A DNA stretch of 64,000 nt from Pseudooceanicola pacificus. Lineage in GTDB: Bacteria > Pseudomonadota > Alphaproteobacteria > Rhodobacterales > Rhodobacteraceae. Below the pieces are notes generated by a model. It saw only the letters and a list, made by a program, of their open reading frames with translations, searched no databases and was not told where the DNA came from. Of the stretch, positions 46,478 to 54,756 are shown piece by piece. The first letter of the stretch is position 1; every line of letters begins with the position of its first letter. The DNA lies in the NCBI RefSeq assembly GCF_009789075.1, contig NZ_WNXQ01000005.1, positions 239,011 to 303,010 of the forward strand, written 5' to 3'. Both the position numbers and the translations under genes were made by a program.

Positions 46478-46524
46478 CGCATTCCGCTGGGGCGATCAGG
46501 GCCCCTATGTCATCTGTGCAAGCT

Positions 46525-46598
46525 ACCGGCGACACCAGGGAGGAGGAGAGGTGCCGCCGGTCTTGCTATCACCGGCCCAGGGAGGAGGAGAGGACCGG
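46525..46598 (-). ncRNA. CcsR-like RNA 2
   Basis: Hairpin pair with loops at 46579-46591 and 46537-46549. Stems of 7 and 12 pairs each contain one position that is A-C or C-A on the plus strand but G-U on this strand, so the structured RNA is read from the minus strand. Confidence 0.82.
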
Positions 46599-46638
46599 CA
46601 AATTCCGTGGAGCGTATCCCCGCTCCGGGGTAGAAGGG

Positions 46639-46713
46639 TGCGGCGACGCCAGGGAGGAGGAGAGGCGCCGCCGCAAGTTCACAGAAGACCCAGGGAGGAG
46701 GAGAGGGCCTTCT
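46639..46713 (-). ncRNA. CcsR-like RNA 1, closest to ccaF1
   Basis: First of six tandem units in a 670-base array downstream of ccaF1. Two hairpins: AGAAGGCCC/GGGTCTTCT (loop 46692-46704) and TGCGGCGGCGCC/GGCGTCGCCGCA (loop 46651-46663). Each loop is TCTCCTCCTCCCT in RNA sense, containing the CCUCCUCCC motif that defines CcsR or cuckoo RNAs and resembles the 3' end of 16S rRNA. In Rhodobacter sphaeroides four such RNAs follow a DUF1127 gene and are processed from a shared stress-induced transcript; here there are six. The loops are 41 or 42 bases apart within units and 72 to 79 between units. Confidence 0.85.
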
Positions 46714-46721
46714 GATCCGAA

Positions 46722-46940
46722 TTACATGTTCCGGTAGGCTTCTTCGTGTGCCAGCGACCGGATCATCGAACGGTGCAGTCCCAGGTCGCCGAGTTCGCGA
46801 TCCGAGAGAGCCGAGAGTTCAGCAACGCAGCGGCGGTAGGCGCCGTAGCGGGAAAGCTTCTCGGCCAGACGCCCGAAGAAACCTGTTTCCAGTCCGCGGA
46901 CCGGAGCTTTCGTTGCCTGGGTGTCAGTGATCATTGCCAT
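46722..46940 (-). CDS. ccaF1: Small DUF1127 protein, CcaF1 homologue
   Basis: 72-residue basic protein. The C-terminal about 45 residues are the DUF1127 domain: LSRYGAYRRCVAELSALSDR, then ELGDLGLHRSMIRSLAHEE. In Rhodobacter sphaeroides the equivalent CcaF1 binds RNA and aids maturation of the CcsR RNAs encoded behind it. The same order is found here: the first CcsR-type hairpin begins 9 bases after the stop. Start at 46940 (AAAGG upstream) is preferred to a second ATG two codons in. The promoter was not identified with confidence; an RpoH-type one would be expected. Confidence 0.85.
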   Translation of the reverse strand: MAMITDTQATKAPVRGLETGFFGRLAEKLSRYGAYRRCVAELSALSDRELGDLGLHRSMIRSLAHEEAYRNM

Positions 46941-47181
46941 CGTCGTAACCTTTCATCGTCGTCTGCGCGGGCTCGTTTCCGTCGTGCCGTTGCTGTATCT
47001 GTTGGGTTAAAGATACGATTATGCTGCAACTGCACAATGCCCGATGCGGCAATGCTGCTATGCAGAAAGTGCATACGGAGTGTTGACCTAACGACAATTG
47101 ATATTGTTGGATATTTTCGAGCGGTGGTCCTATGTGCACATTAATAAATCAAACTGGCGTATCTATGCCTGAAAGGGTGGC

Positions 47182-48279
47182 ATGTCTGTAACGCGCAACG
47201 ACGTTAACCAAATACTCACCAAGCTGGAGCTGCCCGACGGGGGGACTCTGGTGTCCCGCGACATGATCCGGGCGCTGACCGTCGACGGCGGCGCGGTGCG
47301 GTTCGTGATCGAGGCTCCATCGCCCGAAGTGGCCCGCCTGATGGGCCCGCTGCGCGACGCGGCCGAGCGTCTGGTGGGCTCGCTGCCGGGCGTGACCTCG
47401 GTGCAGGTCGCGCTGACGGCGCATAGCGGCGGGCCGGGCGGGGCATCGGCCCCGTCTCAGGCTCAGCCTCAGGCGCCCAGCCTCAAGATCGGCGGTCATC
47501 CCACGCCGCAGGCCGGCCCGACCAAGCCCTCGGGCGTCGACCGCATCCTGGCCATTGCCTCGGGCAAGGGCGGGGTGGGGAAATCCACCGTCTCGTCCAA
47601 CCTGGCCGTGGCGCTGGCCCGGCAGGGGCGGCGGGTCGGGCTGCTGGATGCCGATATCTACGGCCCCTCGCAGCCGCGCATGATGGGGGTCAGCCAGCGC
47701 CCCGGCTCTGTCGACGGCAAGACCATCGTGCCGCTCAAGGCGCATGGCGTCACCATGATGTCCATCGGGCTGATGATGGAGGAGGGCAAGGCCGTGGTCT
47801 GGCGCGGCCCGATGCTGATGGGCGCGCTGCAGCAGCTGATGGGGCAGGTGGACTGGGGCGAACTGGACGTGCTGATCGTCGACCTGCCGCCGGGCACGGG
47901 CGATGTGCAGCTGACGCTGTGCCAGCGCACGCAGCTGACCGGTGCGCTGGTCGTGTCGACCCCGCAGGACGTGGCGCTGCTAGACGCGCGCAAGGCAATC
48001 GACATGTTCAACACGCTCAAGACCCCGGTTCTGGGGCTGATCGAGAACATGTCGACCTTTATCTGCCCCCATTGCGGCCAGGAATCCCATCCTTTCGGGC
48101 ACGGCGGCGTGGCGGTCGAGGCCGAGAGACTGGGCATTCCCTTCCTCGGCGCCCTGCCGCTGGACCTCGACACCCGGCTGGCGGGCGATGCGGGCACGCC
48201 GATTGCCGCCGGTGACTCGGCCCAGGCCCAGGCCTTTGCCCGGCTGGCCGACCGGCTGGTGCAGGGCGGCATGGCCTGA
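47182..48279 (+). CDS. mrp: Mrp/ApbC iron-sulfur cluster carrier ATPase
   Basis: 365 residues. N-terminal FeoB/MIP18-like (DUF59) domain about 1-95, a Gln/Pro-rich linker, then the P-loop NTPase with deviant Walker [19 protein letters not shown] near residue 130, [16 protein letters not shown], and the cluster-binding C-x2-C in [11 protein letters not shown]. It carries 4Fe-4S clusters to target proteins. Preceded by an AT-rich 240-base region shared with divergent ccaF1; that gap holds ACAAT-TGAT-ATTGT (47094-47107). A GNAT gene follows by one base. Confidence 0.94.
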   Translation: MSVTRNDVNQILTKLELPDGGTLVSRDMIRALTVDGGAVRFVIEAPSPEVARLMGPLRDAAERLVGSLPGVTSVQVALTAHSGGPGGASAPSQAQPQAPSLKIGGHPTPQAGPTKPSGVDRILAIASGKGGVGKSTVSSNLAVALARQGRRVGLLDADIYGPSQPRMMGVSQRPGSVDGKTIVPLKAHGVTMMSIGLMMEEGKAVVWRGPMLMGALQQLMGQVDWGELDVLIVDLPPGTGDVQLTLCQRTQLTGALVVSTPQDVALLDARKAIDMFNTLKTPVLGLIENMSTFICPHCGQESHPFGHGGVAVEAERLGIPFLGALPLDLDTRLAGDAGTPIAAGDSAQAQAFARLADRLVQGGMA

Positions 48280-48280
48280 G

Positions 48281-48742
48281 ATGGCACTGATCTTCCGCCC
48301 CGCCCGTCCGGGCGAGGCGGGGGCGCTCAGCGCATTGTGCCTGCGGTCCAAGGCGGTCTGGGGCTATGACGCGGCCTTCATCGCCGCTTGCCGGGCCGAG
48401 CTGACGCTGGGGGCCGAGGATTTCGCCCTCTGCCGTCTGGCGGTGGCCGAGCTGGCGGGGCAGGTGGCCGGGCTGGCGCAGCTCGGCCCGGGGCCGGGGC
48501 CCGATGTCGCCGAACTCTGGAAACTGTTCATCGCGCCCGAGGCGCAGGGCCGGGGGTTGGGCCGCGCGCTGATGGCCTGGTCCTGCGCCGCGGCGCGGGC
48601 ACGGGGCGCGCGCAGCCTTCATATCGTCGCCGATCCGGGGGCCGAGGCGTTCTACCGGCGCATCGGGGCCAGCCGGACGGGCGAGGCGCCGTCGGGGTCG
48701 ATCCCGGGCCGGGTCCTGCCGGTGCTGCATCTCGCCCTCTGA
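48281..48742 (+). CDS. GNAT family N-acetyltransferase
   Basis: 153-residue acetyltransferase. IFRPARPGEAGALSALCLRS is the N-terminal unit, FIAPEAQGRGLGRALMAWSC the acyl-CoA loop with Q-G-R-G-L-G, and IVADPGAEAFYRRIGA the C-terminal motif. Substrate not predictable. ATG is one base after the mrp stop, so it is probably co-transcribed. Confidence 0.88.
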   Translation: MALIFRPARPGEAGALSALCLRSKAVWGYDAAFIAACRAELTLGAEDFALCRLAVAELAGQVAGLAQLGPGPGPDVAELWKLFIAPEAQGRGLGRALMAWSCAAARARGARSLHIVADPGAEAFYRRIGASRTGEAPSGSIPGRVLPVLHLAL

Positions 48743-48761
48743 TCGCCGTTAAGGGGCTCTC

Positions 48762-49140
48762 TTGGAATAGATGGGAATTGCCGTCCTTTCGGGCCGGACG
48801 GTCTGCGCGGTCCTGGGCGCCCCCGCTGTCGCGGCCCGTGCCACGGGCCAAAATGCGGCCCCGGGCACCTGTCGGGGCGAGATTTCTGGAAAATCTGGGA
48901 AGGCCGCACCGGATAGGGCCGCGGTTTTGGATAATCTGGGAATGTGGGGGCGAAACCGCCCCTCGGAGGGGCGTCAGGCGGGGAAATCCGGCCAAACCAG
49001 AATCACGGGGCCGTGATTCGAGGGGGAATCTGGCGGAATCTGTCCGATTCACATCCGCTCATGGGGCTGTGATTTGCGGAAGGTTACATAATCCGGTAAA
49101 TTAGATGGCTCAGCGTGGAAAAGTTGGGAAAAAAGTGGGT
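48762..49140 (+). promoter_or_regulatory. Four dispersed TGGA-N5-TGGGA motifs upstream of mraZ
   Basis: The 847 bases between the GNAT and mraZ genes hold no convincing gene. Four copies of TGGA-N5-TGGGAA occur on the plus strand: at 48763, 48887, 48928 and 49116, the third and fourth each with an extra TGGG 8 or 11 bases on. A fifth copy lies inverted at 49284-49307. TGGG boxes at about 10-base spacing are the known MraZ recognition pattern. A DnaA-box-like TGTGGATAG also occurs near 49202. Confidence 0.5.
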
Positions 49141-49283
49141 CCGGGCGCGGGTCTATATATTGTGTGCCTAAGGCATATATTAACCAATTGTGCCATTTTG
49201 CCTGTGGATAGTTTTACTACATGTTGTTTTTGGGCATCGGTCGGCACCACTGGTGGCTTTTCCGAGGCGACAAAGTTCTTGTC

Positions 49284-49308
49284 TCCCATGTTTTCCCATG
49301 TCATCCAT
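49284..49308. promoter_or_regulatory. Probable MraZ boxes (three 10-base repeats)
   Basis: TCCCATG at 49284, TCCCATG at 49294 and TCCATG at 49304, exactly 10 bases apart; on the other strand these read as TGGGA-type boxes. This is the arrangement of MraZ operators, which normally overlap the mraZ promoter. A -35-like TTGTCT begins at 49279, so binding would block transcription toward mraZ. Confidence 0.6.
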
Positions 49309-49311
49309 GTA

Positions 49312-49524
49312 CTCACAGATGAGGACGGGAAACGGGGCGCAAACAAGACCCCAAAAAACTTCCCAAGGCAGTGATCATACAGGCAACCCGCTTCATCAAA
49401 ACTGAGAGATCCGTAGCGCGAGCGAGCAGACATCCCCCCAGGTGGCACGCGTAAACGGACACCCCGGAAACGGGACGAGGGCGGCGGATAGGGCAGTGGC
49501 AGCAGCTCCTATCCGCCGTTTTCC
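49312..49524 (+). ncRNA. Candidate UpsM-like RNA from the mraZ 5' leader
   Basis: Inferred. The bases between the MraZ-type boxes and a terminator hairpin would make an RNA of about 200 bases in the mraZ leader. Rhodobacter sphaeroides makes an abundant RNA, UpsM, by early termination at this same place. Sequence similarity to UpsM could not be tested, and the 5' end is a guess. Confidence 0.4.
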
Positions 49525-49528
49525 GTTT
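49482..49528 (+). terminator. Leader terminator upstream of mraZ
   Basis: CGGCGGATAGG (49482-49492) pairs perfectly with CCTATCCGCCG (49508-49518), 11 pairs around a 15-base loop, followed by TTTTCCGTTT. It is 60 bases before the mraZ start and would attenuate dcw transcription. Confidence 0.7.
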
Positions 49529-49589
49529 CAGGGTCCGAGATCTCGGTCGGTTCGTCAAGGGGGAACAATATCGAGGGGCGCAACAGGCA

Positions 49590-50117
49590 GTGGCCCGCGC
49601 GAGATTCAGAGGCGAACTCCATCAGAAGATGGACAGCAAGGGGCGGGTTCTTCTCCTGCCCGACTGGCGCCGCTTTCTCGAGTCCGGCAATGCCGATCAC
49701 ACCCCCGGCGACGCGCCCAGCATGGTCATCGTCTATGGCGACCACCTCTATGGCTACGTCGAAGGCTACACCCACGATGAAATGGAGAGTGTCGAGGCCG
49801 ATATCGACGCTCTGCCCGACGGTTCGGACGATCGCGAGGCGATGGAGCAGTTCATCCTGACGCAGTCCAAGACCGTCTCGCTGGACGACACCGGCCGCCT
49901 GGTCCTGCCTGCGCATATGCGCGACAAGCTGGGCGTCGCCAACGGCAGCGGCATCTATGTGCGCGGCCGGGGCCGGACCTTCGAAATCTGGAACGCCGAG
50001 ACCTATGCCAAGGTCAAGGACCAGAAGGTCAACCGCTGGCTGGACGGCAAGGATGGCGGGCAGGCGGCCCGGCAGCTGCTGGACAGCGCGCGGCGCAGCC
50101 GGACAGGGGACGAATAG
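49590..50117 (+). CDS. mraZ: Transcriptional regulator MraZ
   Basis: 175-residue AbrB-like protein with two SpoVT/AbrB half-domains. First: RGELHQKMDSKGRVLLLPDW (D-x-K-G-R motif); second: LDDTGRLVLPAHMRDKLGV (D-x-x-G-R). Forms rings that bind TGGG boxes before its own operon. The start is a GTG. The C-terminal tail is longer than in E. coli. Three bases separate it from rsmH. Confidence 0.92.
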   Translation: MARARFRGELHQKMDSKGRVLLLPDWRRFLESGNADHTPGDAPSMVIVYGDHLYGYVEGYTHDEMESVEADIDALPDGSDDREAMEQFILTQSKTVSLDDTGRLVLPAHMRDKLGVANGSGIYVRGRGRTFEIWNAETYAKVKDQKVNRWLDGKDGGQAARQLLDSARRSRTGDE

Positions 50118-50120
50118 GCC

Positions 50121-51113
50121 ATGGCAGAGCGCGGCCCTGCCCCCGATGCCCCGCATATCCCGGTCCTGCTGCGGCCGCTCCTCGCCGCGGTCGCCCCGGT
50201 TGGCGGGCGCTGGCTGGACGGCACCTTTGGCGCGGGCGGCTATACCCGGGGGCTGCTGGCGGCCGGGGCCGACAAGGTCTATGCGGTCGACCGCGATCCG
50301 ATGGTCTTTGAGATGGCGCGGGACTGGGCCGGCGCATACGGCGACCGGATCGAGATGGTCGAGGGCGTCTTCTCGCAGATGGACGACTATGCCCAGGAAC
50401 TGGACGGCGTGGTGCTGGACCTCGGCGTGTCCTCCATGCAGCTGGACCTGGCCGAACGGGGGTTCTCGTTCCAGAAGGACGGGCCGCTCGACATGCGGAT
50501 GAGCGGGCAGGGGCCAAGCGCCGCCGATCTGGTCAATTCCGCCGACGAGGGCGAGCTGGCGGATGTGCTGTTCCAGTATGGCGAAGAGCGGGCCTCGCGC
50601 CGGATCGCGCGGGCCATCGTCAAGGCGCGCAACGCACAACCCATTGAAACCACGCTGGAACTGGCCCGGATTGTCGAGGGCTGCCTGCCCCGGCAAAAGC
50701 CCGGCCAGTCGCATCCGGCGACCCGCAGTTTCCAGGCGATCCGCATCGCGGTGAACGACGAATACGGCGAGCTGGCGGCGGGCCTCTCGGCGGCGGAACG
50801 GGCGCTGAAGCCGGGCGGCTGGCTGGCGGTGGTGACCTTTCATTCGGTCGAGGACCGCATGGTCAAGCGGTTCCTGCAGCAGCGCTCCGGCGGCGGCGGG
50901 CGGGCCAACCGCTATCAGCCGCTGGCCGAAGAGGTCGCGCCGCGGTTCGAACTGCGCAGCCGCAAGGCCATCGGCCCGGATGACGAGGAACTCTCGCTGA
51001 ACCCGCGGGCCCGGTCGGCCCGGCTGCGGGTCGCGCAACGTACCGAGGCCCCGGCGGGGGGCATCGACACATCGGCATTGGGGATGCCGCAACTCAGGGG
51101 GAAATCGACATGA
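50121..51113 (+). CDS. rsmH: 16S rRNA m4C1402 methyltransferase RsmH (MraW)
   Basis: 330 residues. [20 protein letters not shown] at the start, SAM loop [15 protein letters not shown], then [20 protein letters not shown] and GPLDMRMS, the RsmH signatures, and [15 protein letters not shown] near the end. Methylates N4 of C1402 in 16S rRNA. Overlaps ftsL by four bases. Confidence 0.96.
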   Translation: MAERGPAPDAPHIPVLLRPLLAAVAPVGGRWLDGTFGAGGYTRGLLAAGADKVYAVDRDPMVFEMARDWAGAYGDRIEMVEGVFSQMDDYAQELDGVVLDLGVSSMQLDLAERGFSFQKDGPLDMRMSGQGPSAADLVNSADEGELADVLFQYGEERASRRIARAIVKARNAQPIETTLELARIVEGCLPRQKPGQSHPATRSFQAIRIAVNDEYGELAAGLSAAERALKPGGWLAVVTFHSVEDRMVKRFLQQRSGGGGRANRYQPLAEEVAPRFELRSRKAIGPDDEELSLNPRARSARLRVAQRTEAPAGGIDTSALGMPQLRGKST

Positions 51114-51451
51114 GAAGCCTGTTCTACCTGCTTTCGTCGCTGGCCGTGATCGGCCTGGCGGTCTGGGCCTATCGCGAGAATTACGAAACGCAGAAGGTCG
51201 CCTCGCAGGCGCAGAGCCTGCAGCGCGAGATCGGCGAGGCGCGGGCCCGTCTGGCGGTGCTCAAGGCCGAATGGGCCTATCAGAACCGCCCCGACCGGCT
51301 GCGCCAGCTGGCCGAGATCAACTTTACCGACCTGGGGCTGCTGCCGCTGCGGCCCGACCAGTTCGGCAAGGTCGATCAGGTCGCCTTCCCGGTCAAGGAC
51401 CTGCTGTTCAACGCCCCCATCGAAGTGTCCAGCGACGGAGCCAGCCAATGA
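51110..51451 (+). CDS. ftsL: Cell division protein FtsL
   Basis: 113-residue single-pass membrane protein: short cytoplasmic start, one helix ([18 protein letters not shown]), then a periplasmic coiled coil ([20 protein letters not shown]). Structural partner of FtsB/FtsQ in the divisome. Weakly conserved in sequence; the call rests on length, topology and position between rsmH and ftsI. Four-base overlaps on both sides. Confidence 0.88.
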   Translation: MRSLFYLLSSLAVIGLAVWAYRENYETQKVASQAQSLQREIGEARARLAVLKAEWAYQNRPDRLRQLAEINFTDLGLLPLRPDQFGKVDQVAFPVKDLLFNAPIEVSSDGASQ

Positions 51452-53229
51452 TCCGCACGCCCCTGCGCCCGCTTGCCCGAATCCTGCGTGCCCGTGACAT
51501 GGGCGACAACCCGGATGCCATCGAACGCGAGAACATCCGCCTGCGCCACGAGGAGATGCGCGACCAGGCCCGCCAGCGGGCCGAGGGCCGTCTGCTGGTG
51601 CTGGGCGTGACCTTCTTTTGCGCCTTCACGGTGATCGGATTCCGCATGGGGGCGCTGGCGAATTCCGAACCCGAGGAACCGCGCGCCTCGGCCGCCGGAT
51701 CGGCCATCGTGGCTGCACGGGCCGATATCACCGACCGCAACGGCCGGGTGCTGGCGACCAATCTGGAAACCCATGCGCTTTATGCCCATCCGCAGCAGCT
51801 GGTCTATCCCGAACGCGCCGCCAAGAAACTGGCCGCGATCTTTCCCGATCTGGACGAGGCGCGGCTGATCAAGGATTTCACCGGCCCGCGCAAATTCCTC
51901 TGGGTCAAGAAACGCATCAGCCCGGAACAGCAGCAGGCGGTGATGGATATCGGCGATCCCGGCCTGCTGTTCGGCCCGCGCGAGATGCGGCTTTATCCCA
52001 ATGGCCACCTGGCCGCGCATATCCTGGGCGGTGCCGGGTTCGGAACCGAAGGCGTGCAATCGGCCGAGGTGATCGGCACGGCGGGGGTGGAACGCCGGTT
52101 CGACGGCTATCTGCGCGACCCGGCCAATGCCGACAAGCCGCTTGAGCTGTCGCTGGACCTGACCGTGCAGGCGGCGGCCGAACAGGTGCTGTCCGGCGGC
52201 ATGGCGCTGATGAACGCCAAGGGCGCGGCGATGGTGCTGATGGACGTGCATACCGGCGAGATCGTCGCCATGAGCTCGCTGCCCGATTTCGATCCCAACG
52301 ACCGGCCCGCACCGCCGACCAAGGGCCATCCCGATGACAGCCCGCTGTTCAACCGGGCGGCACAGGGGCTGTACGAACTCGGCTCGACCTTCAAGATATT
52401 CGCGACATCCCAGGCACTTGAGCTGGGTCTGGTCAATCCCGACACGATGATCAACACCAAGGGCCCGATCGCCTGGGGCCGGTTCCGGATCAACGACTTC
52501 CACGATTACGGCGCCCAGCTGAGCGTGACCAACGTGATTGTCGAAAGCTCCAACATCGGCACCGCGCGCATCGCCCAGATGATCGGGGCCGAGCGGCAGA
52601 AAACCTATCTCGCCCAGCTGGGCCTGGCCGCGCCCACGGCGGTGGAGCTGCTGGAGGCGCGCCAGGCGCAGCCGCTGCTGCCGCCGAAATGGACAGAGCT
52701 GTCGGCGATGACGATTTCCTACGGCCACGGCATGTCGGCCAGCCCCCTGCACCTTGCGGCCGCCTATGCGGCGGTGGCCAATGGCGGGACCCAGGTCCGC
52801 CCCACGCTGCTGAAGCAGGAAGGCCCGCAGAAAGGCGTGCGGGTGATGTCGGAACGCACCTCGGCCCAGTCCCGCGCGATGCTGCGCAAGGTCGTGACCG
52901 AGGGCACGGCGTCGTTCGGCGAGGTCGAGGGTTACGCGGTTGGCGGCAAGACCGGGACCGCCGACAAGCCCAAGCCCACCGGCGGGTATTACGATGACAA
53001 GGTGATCGCCACCTTTGCCTCGATGTTCCCGGCCTATGATCCGAAATACGTTCTGGTCGTCACGCTGGATGAGCCGTCCGAGAATTCGGGCCGGACGCCG
53101 CGCCGAACGGCAGGCTGGACGGCGGTGCCGGTGGCGGCCGAGATGATCCGCCGCGTCGCGCCGCTGCTTGGCCTGCGGCCCGACGTTGAACCCGGGCAAC
53201 TGGCTGGTATAACGCTGACATCAAACTAA
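51448..53229 (+). CDS. ftsI: Septal peptidoglycan transpeptidase FtsI (PBP3)
   Basis: 593-residue class B penicillin-binding protein. One N-terminal membrane helix (LVLGVTFFCAFTVIGFRMG) after a charged cytoplasmic tail of about 45 residues, the PBP dimer domain (ARADITDRNGRVLATNLETH), then the transpeptidase domain with S-x-x-K in LGSTFKIFA near residue 312, S-x-N in VESSNIGTAR near 367 and K-T-G in GGKTGTADK near 500. Builds septal crosslinks with FtsW. ATG overlaps the ftsL stop. Confidence 0.95.
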   Translation: MIRTPLRPLARILRARDMGDNPDAIERENIRLRHEEMRDQARQRAEGRLLVLGVTFFCAFTVIGFRMGALANSEPEEPRASAAGSAIVAARADITDRNGRVLATNLETHALYAHPQQLVYPERAAKKLAAIFPDLDEARLIKDFTGPRKFLWVKKRISPEQQQAVMDIGDPGLLFGPREMRLYPNGHLAAHILGGAGFGTEGVQSAEVIGTAGVERRFDGYLRDPANADKPLELSLDLTVQAAAEQVLSGGMALMNAKGAAMVLMDVHTGEIVAMSSLPDFDPNDRPAPPTKGHPDDSPLFNRAAQGLYELGSTFKIFATSQALELGLVNPDTMINTKGPIAWGRFRINDFHDYGAQLSVTNVIVESSNIGTARIAQMIGAERQKTYLAQLGLAAPTAVELLEARQAQPLLPPKWTELSAMTISYGHGMSASPLHLAAAYAAVANGGTQVRPTLLKQEGPQKGVRVMSERTSAQSRAMLRKVVTEGTASFGEVEGYAVGGKTGTADKPKPTGGYYDDKVIATFASMFPAYDPKYVLVVTLDEPSENSGRTPRRTAGWTAVPVAAEMIRRVAPLLGLRPDVEPGQLAGITLTSN

Positions 53230-53247
53230 GCCGGAGGGCAGGGTCAG

Positions 53248-54756
53248 ATGGCAGCGAGGCAGACGGGCAAGATCAGGACTCTGGCCGACCTCGGCCTGAC
53301 GGCCAGGCAGGGCGGGGCGGCCAGCATCACCGGCCTGACGGTGGACAATCGCACGGTGACGCCCGGCAGCCTGTTTGCCGCCTTGCCCGGCACCCGGGTG
53401 CATGGCGCCCGCTTCGTGGGGCAGGCGCTGGAGGCCGGGGCTGCGGCGATCCTGACGGATGCCGAGGGGGTGCAGATCCTCAACGCCACCGCCGCCGAGG
53501 CGATGATGCGCTCGGGCGCCGCGCTGATCGTGGCCGAGGACGCCCGCCAGACGCTGGCCTATGCCGCCGCGCTCTGGTTCGGGGCCCAGCCCGAGGTGAT
53601 GGCGGCGGTGACCGGCACCAACGGCAAGACCTCGGTTGCGACCTTCACCCGGCAGATCTGGTCGATTCTGGGCCATGACGCGGTCAATGTCGGCACCACC
53701 GGGGTCGAAGGCGCCTGGCACGCCCCCCTGTCGCACACCACGCCCGAGCCGATCACCCTGCACCGCCTGCTGGCCGAGGCCGCACGCGCCGGGGTGAGCC
53801 ATGCGGCGATGGAGGCCTCTTCCCACGGGCTGGCGCAGCGCCGGCTGGACGGGGTGCAGCTGACGGCGGCGGCCTTTACCAATTTCACCCAGGACCACCT
53901 GGATTACCACGCGAGCTTTGACGAATATTTCGACGCCAAGGCGGGCCTCTTCCGCCGGCTGCTGCCTCCCGAGGGCGTGGCGGTGATCAATCTCGACGGA
54001 CATCGCGGGGCCGACATGGCGCAGGTCGCCGTCGACAAGGGCGCCAAGATCCTGGGCGTGGGCCGCACCGGGCGGGCACAGCTGCGCATCCTGGCGCAAA
54101 GGTTCGAACCCGACGGGCAGGTCCTGCGTTTCGGCTGGGACGGGCGCCAGCACCAGGTGCATCTGCCGCTGATCGGCGGCTTCCAGGCGGAAAACGTGCT
54201 GGTGGCGGCGGGGCTGGCGATTGCCTGCGGCGACGCGCCGGGCGATGTCTTCGGCACGCTTTCGGGGCTGGAAACGGTGCACGGGCGGATGCAGCTGGTC
54301 GCCCGGCGCGAAACGGGGGCGGGCGTCTATGTCGATTTCGCCCATACGCCGGATGCCGTGTCGACCGCGCTCAGGGCCATGCGCCCGCATGTGATGGGCC
54401 GGCTGGTGGTCGTGCTGGGCGCCGGGGGCGATCGCGACGCGACCAAGCGGCCCCTGATGGGGCAGGCGGCGGCGGAACATGCGGATCTGGTCATCGTGAC
54501 CGACGACAACCCGCGCTCCGAGGATCCGGCGGCGATCCGGCAGGCCGTCCTGCTGGGCTGTCCCGACGGGCTGGAGGTCGGCGACCGGGCCGAGGCGATC
54601 CTGCGCGGTGTCGACGCGCTTGGCCCCGGCGATGCGCTGCTGATCGCGGGCAAGGGGCACGAGACCGGCCAGATCATCGGGGCGAGCACCTATCCCTTCG
54701 ACGATGCCGAACAGGCCTCGGTCGCGGTGGCGGCGCTGGACGGGAGGCTTGCATGA
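53248..54756 (+). CDS. murE: UDP-MurNAc-tripeptide synthetase MurE
   Basis: 502 residues. Three-domain Mur ligase: ATP loop AVTGTNGKTSVATFTRQ near residue 122, SSHGLAQRRLDGVQL, and the diamino-acid motif D-N-P-R in VTDDNPRSEDP near 418, which specifies meso-diaminopimelate. Adds the third residue to the peptidoglycan stem. Four-base overlap with murF. Confidence 0.96.
   Translation: MAARQTGKIRTLADLGLTARQGGAASITGLTVDNRTVTPGSLFAALPGTRVHGARFVGQALEAGAAAILTDAEGVQILNATAAEAMMRSGAALIVAEDARQTLAYAAALWFGAQPEVMAAVTGTNGKTSVATFTRQIWSILGHDAVNVGTTGVEGAWHAPLSHTTPEPITLHRLLAEAARAGVSHAAMEASSHGLAQRRLDGVQLTAAAFTNFTQDHLDYHASFDEYFDAKAGLFRRLLPPEGVAVINLDGHRGADMAQVAVDKGAKILGVGRTGRAQLRILAQRFEPDGQVLRFGWDGRQHQVHLPLIGGFQAENVLVAAGLAIACGDAPGDVFGTLSGLETVHGRMQLVARRETGAGVYVDFAHTPDAVSTALRAMRPHVMGRLVVVLGAGGDRDATKRPLMGQAAAEHADLVIVTDDNPRSEDPAAIRQAVLLGCPDGLEVGDRAEAILRGVDALGPGDALLIAGKGHETGQIIGASTYPFDDAEQASVAVAALDGRLA

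Noticed and set aside
46050..46720. CRISPR array
   Set aside because: The repeated unit is a hairpin loop with varying complementary flanks, not a fixed repeat with unique spacers of equal length, and there are no cas genes.
46022..46737. Plus-strand open frames of 150-217 codons across the hairpin array, and GGAGGAGG read as ribosome sites
   Set aside because: The three frames simply re-read the same repeat, with no start context. G-U pairing places the functional RNA on the minus strand, where these bases are CCUCCUCC.
49202..49210. Replication origin suggested by a DnaA-box-like TGTGGATAG
   Set aside because: Only a single imperfect box was seen, with no dnaA, dnaN or box cluster nearby.
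49105..49374. 89-codon plus-strand frame upstream of mraZ
   Set aside because: AT-rich region with no recognisable domain; the frame crosses the MraZ-type boxes and is likely non-coding.
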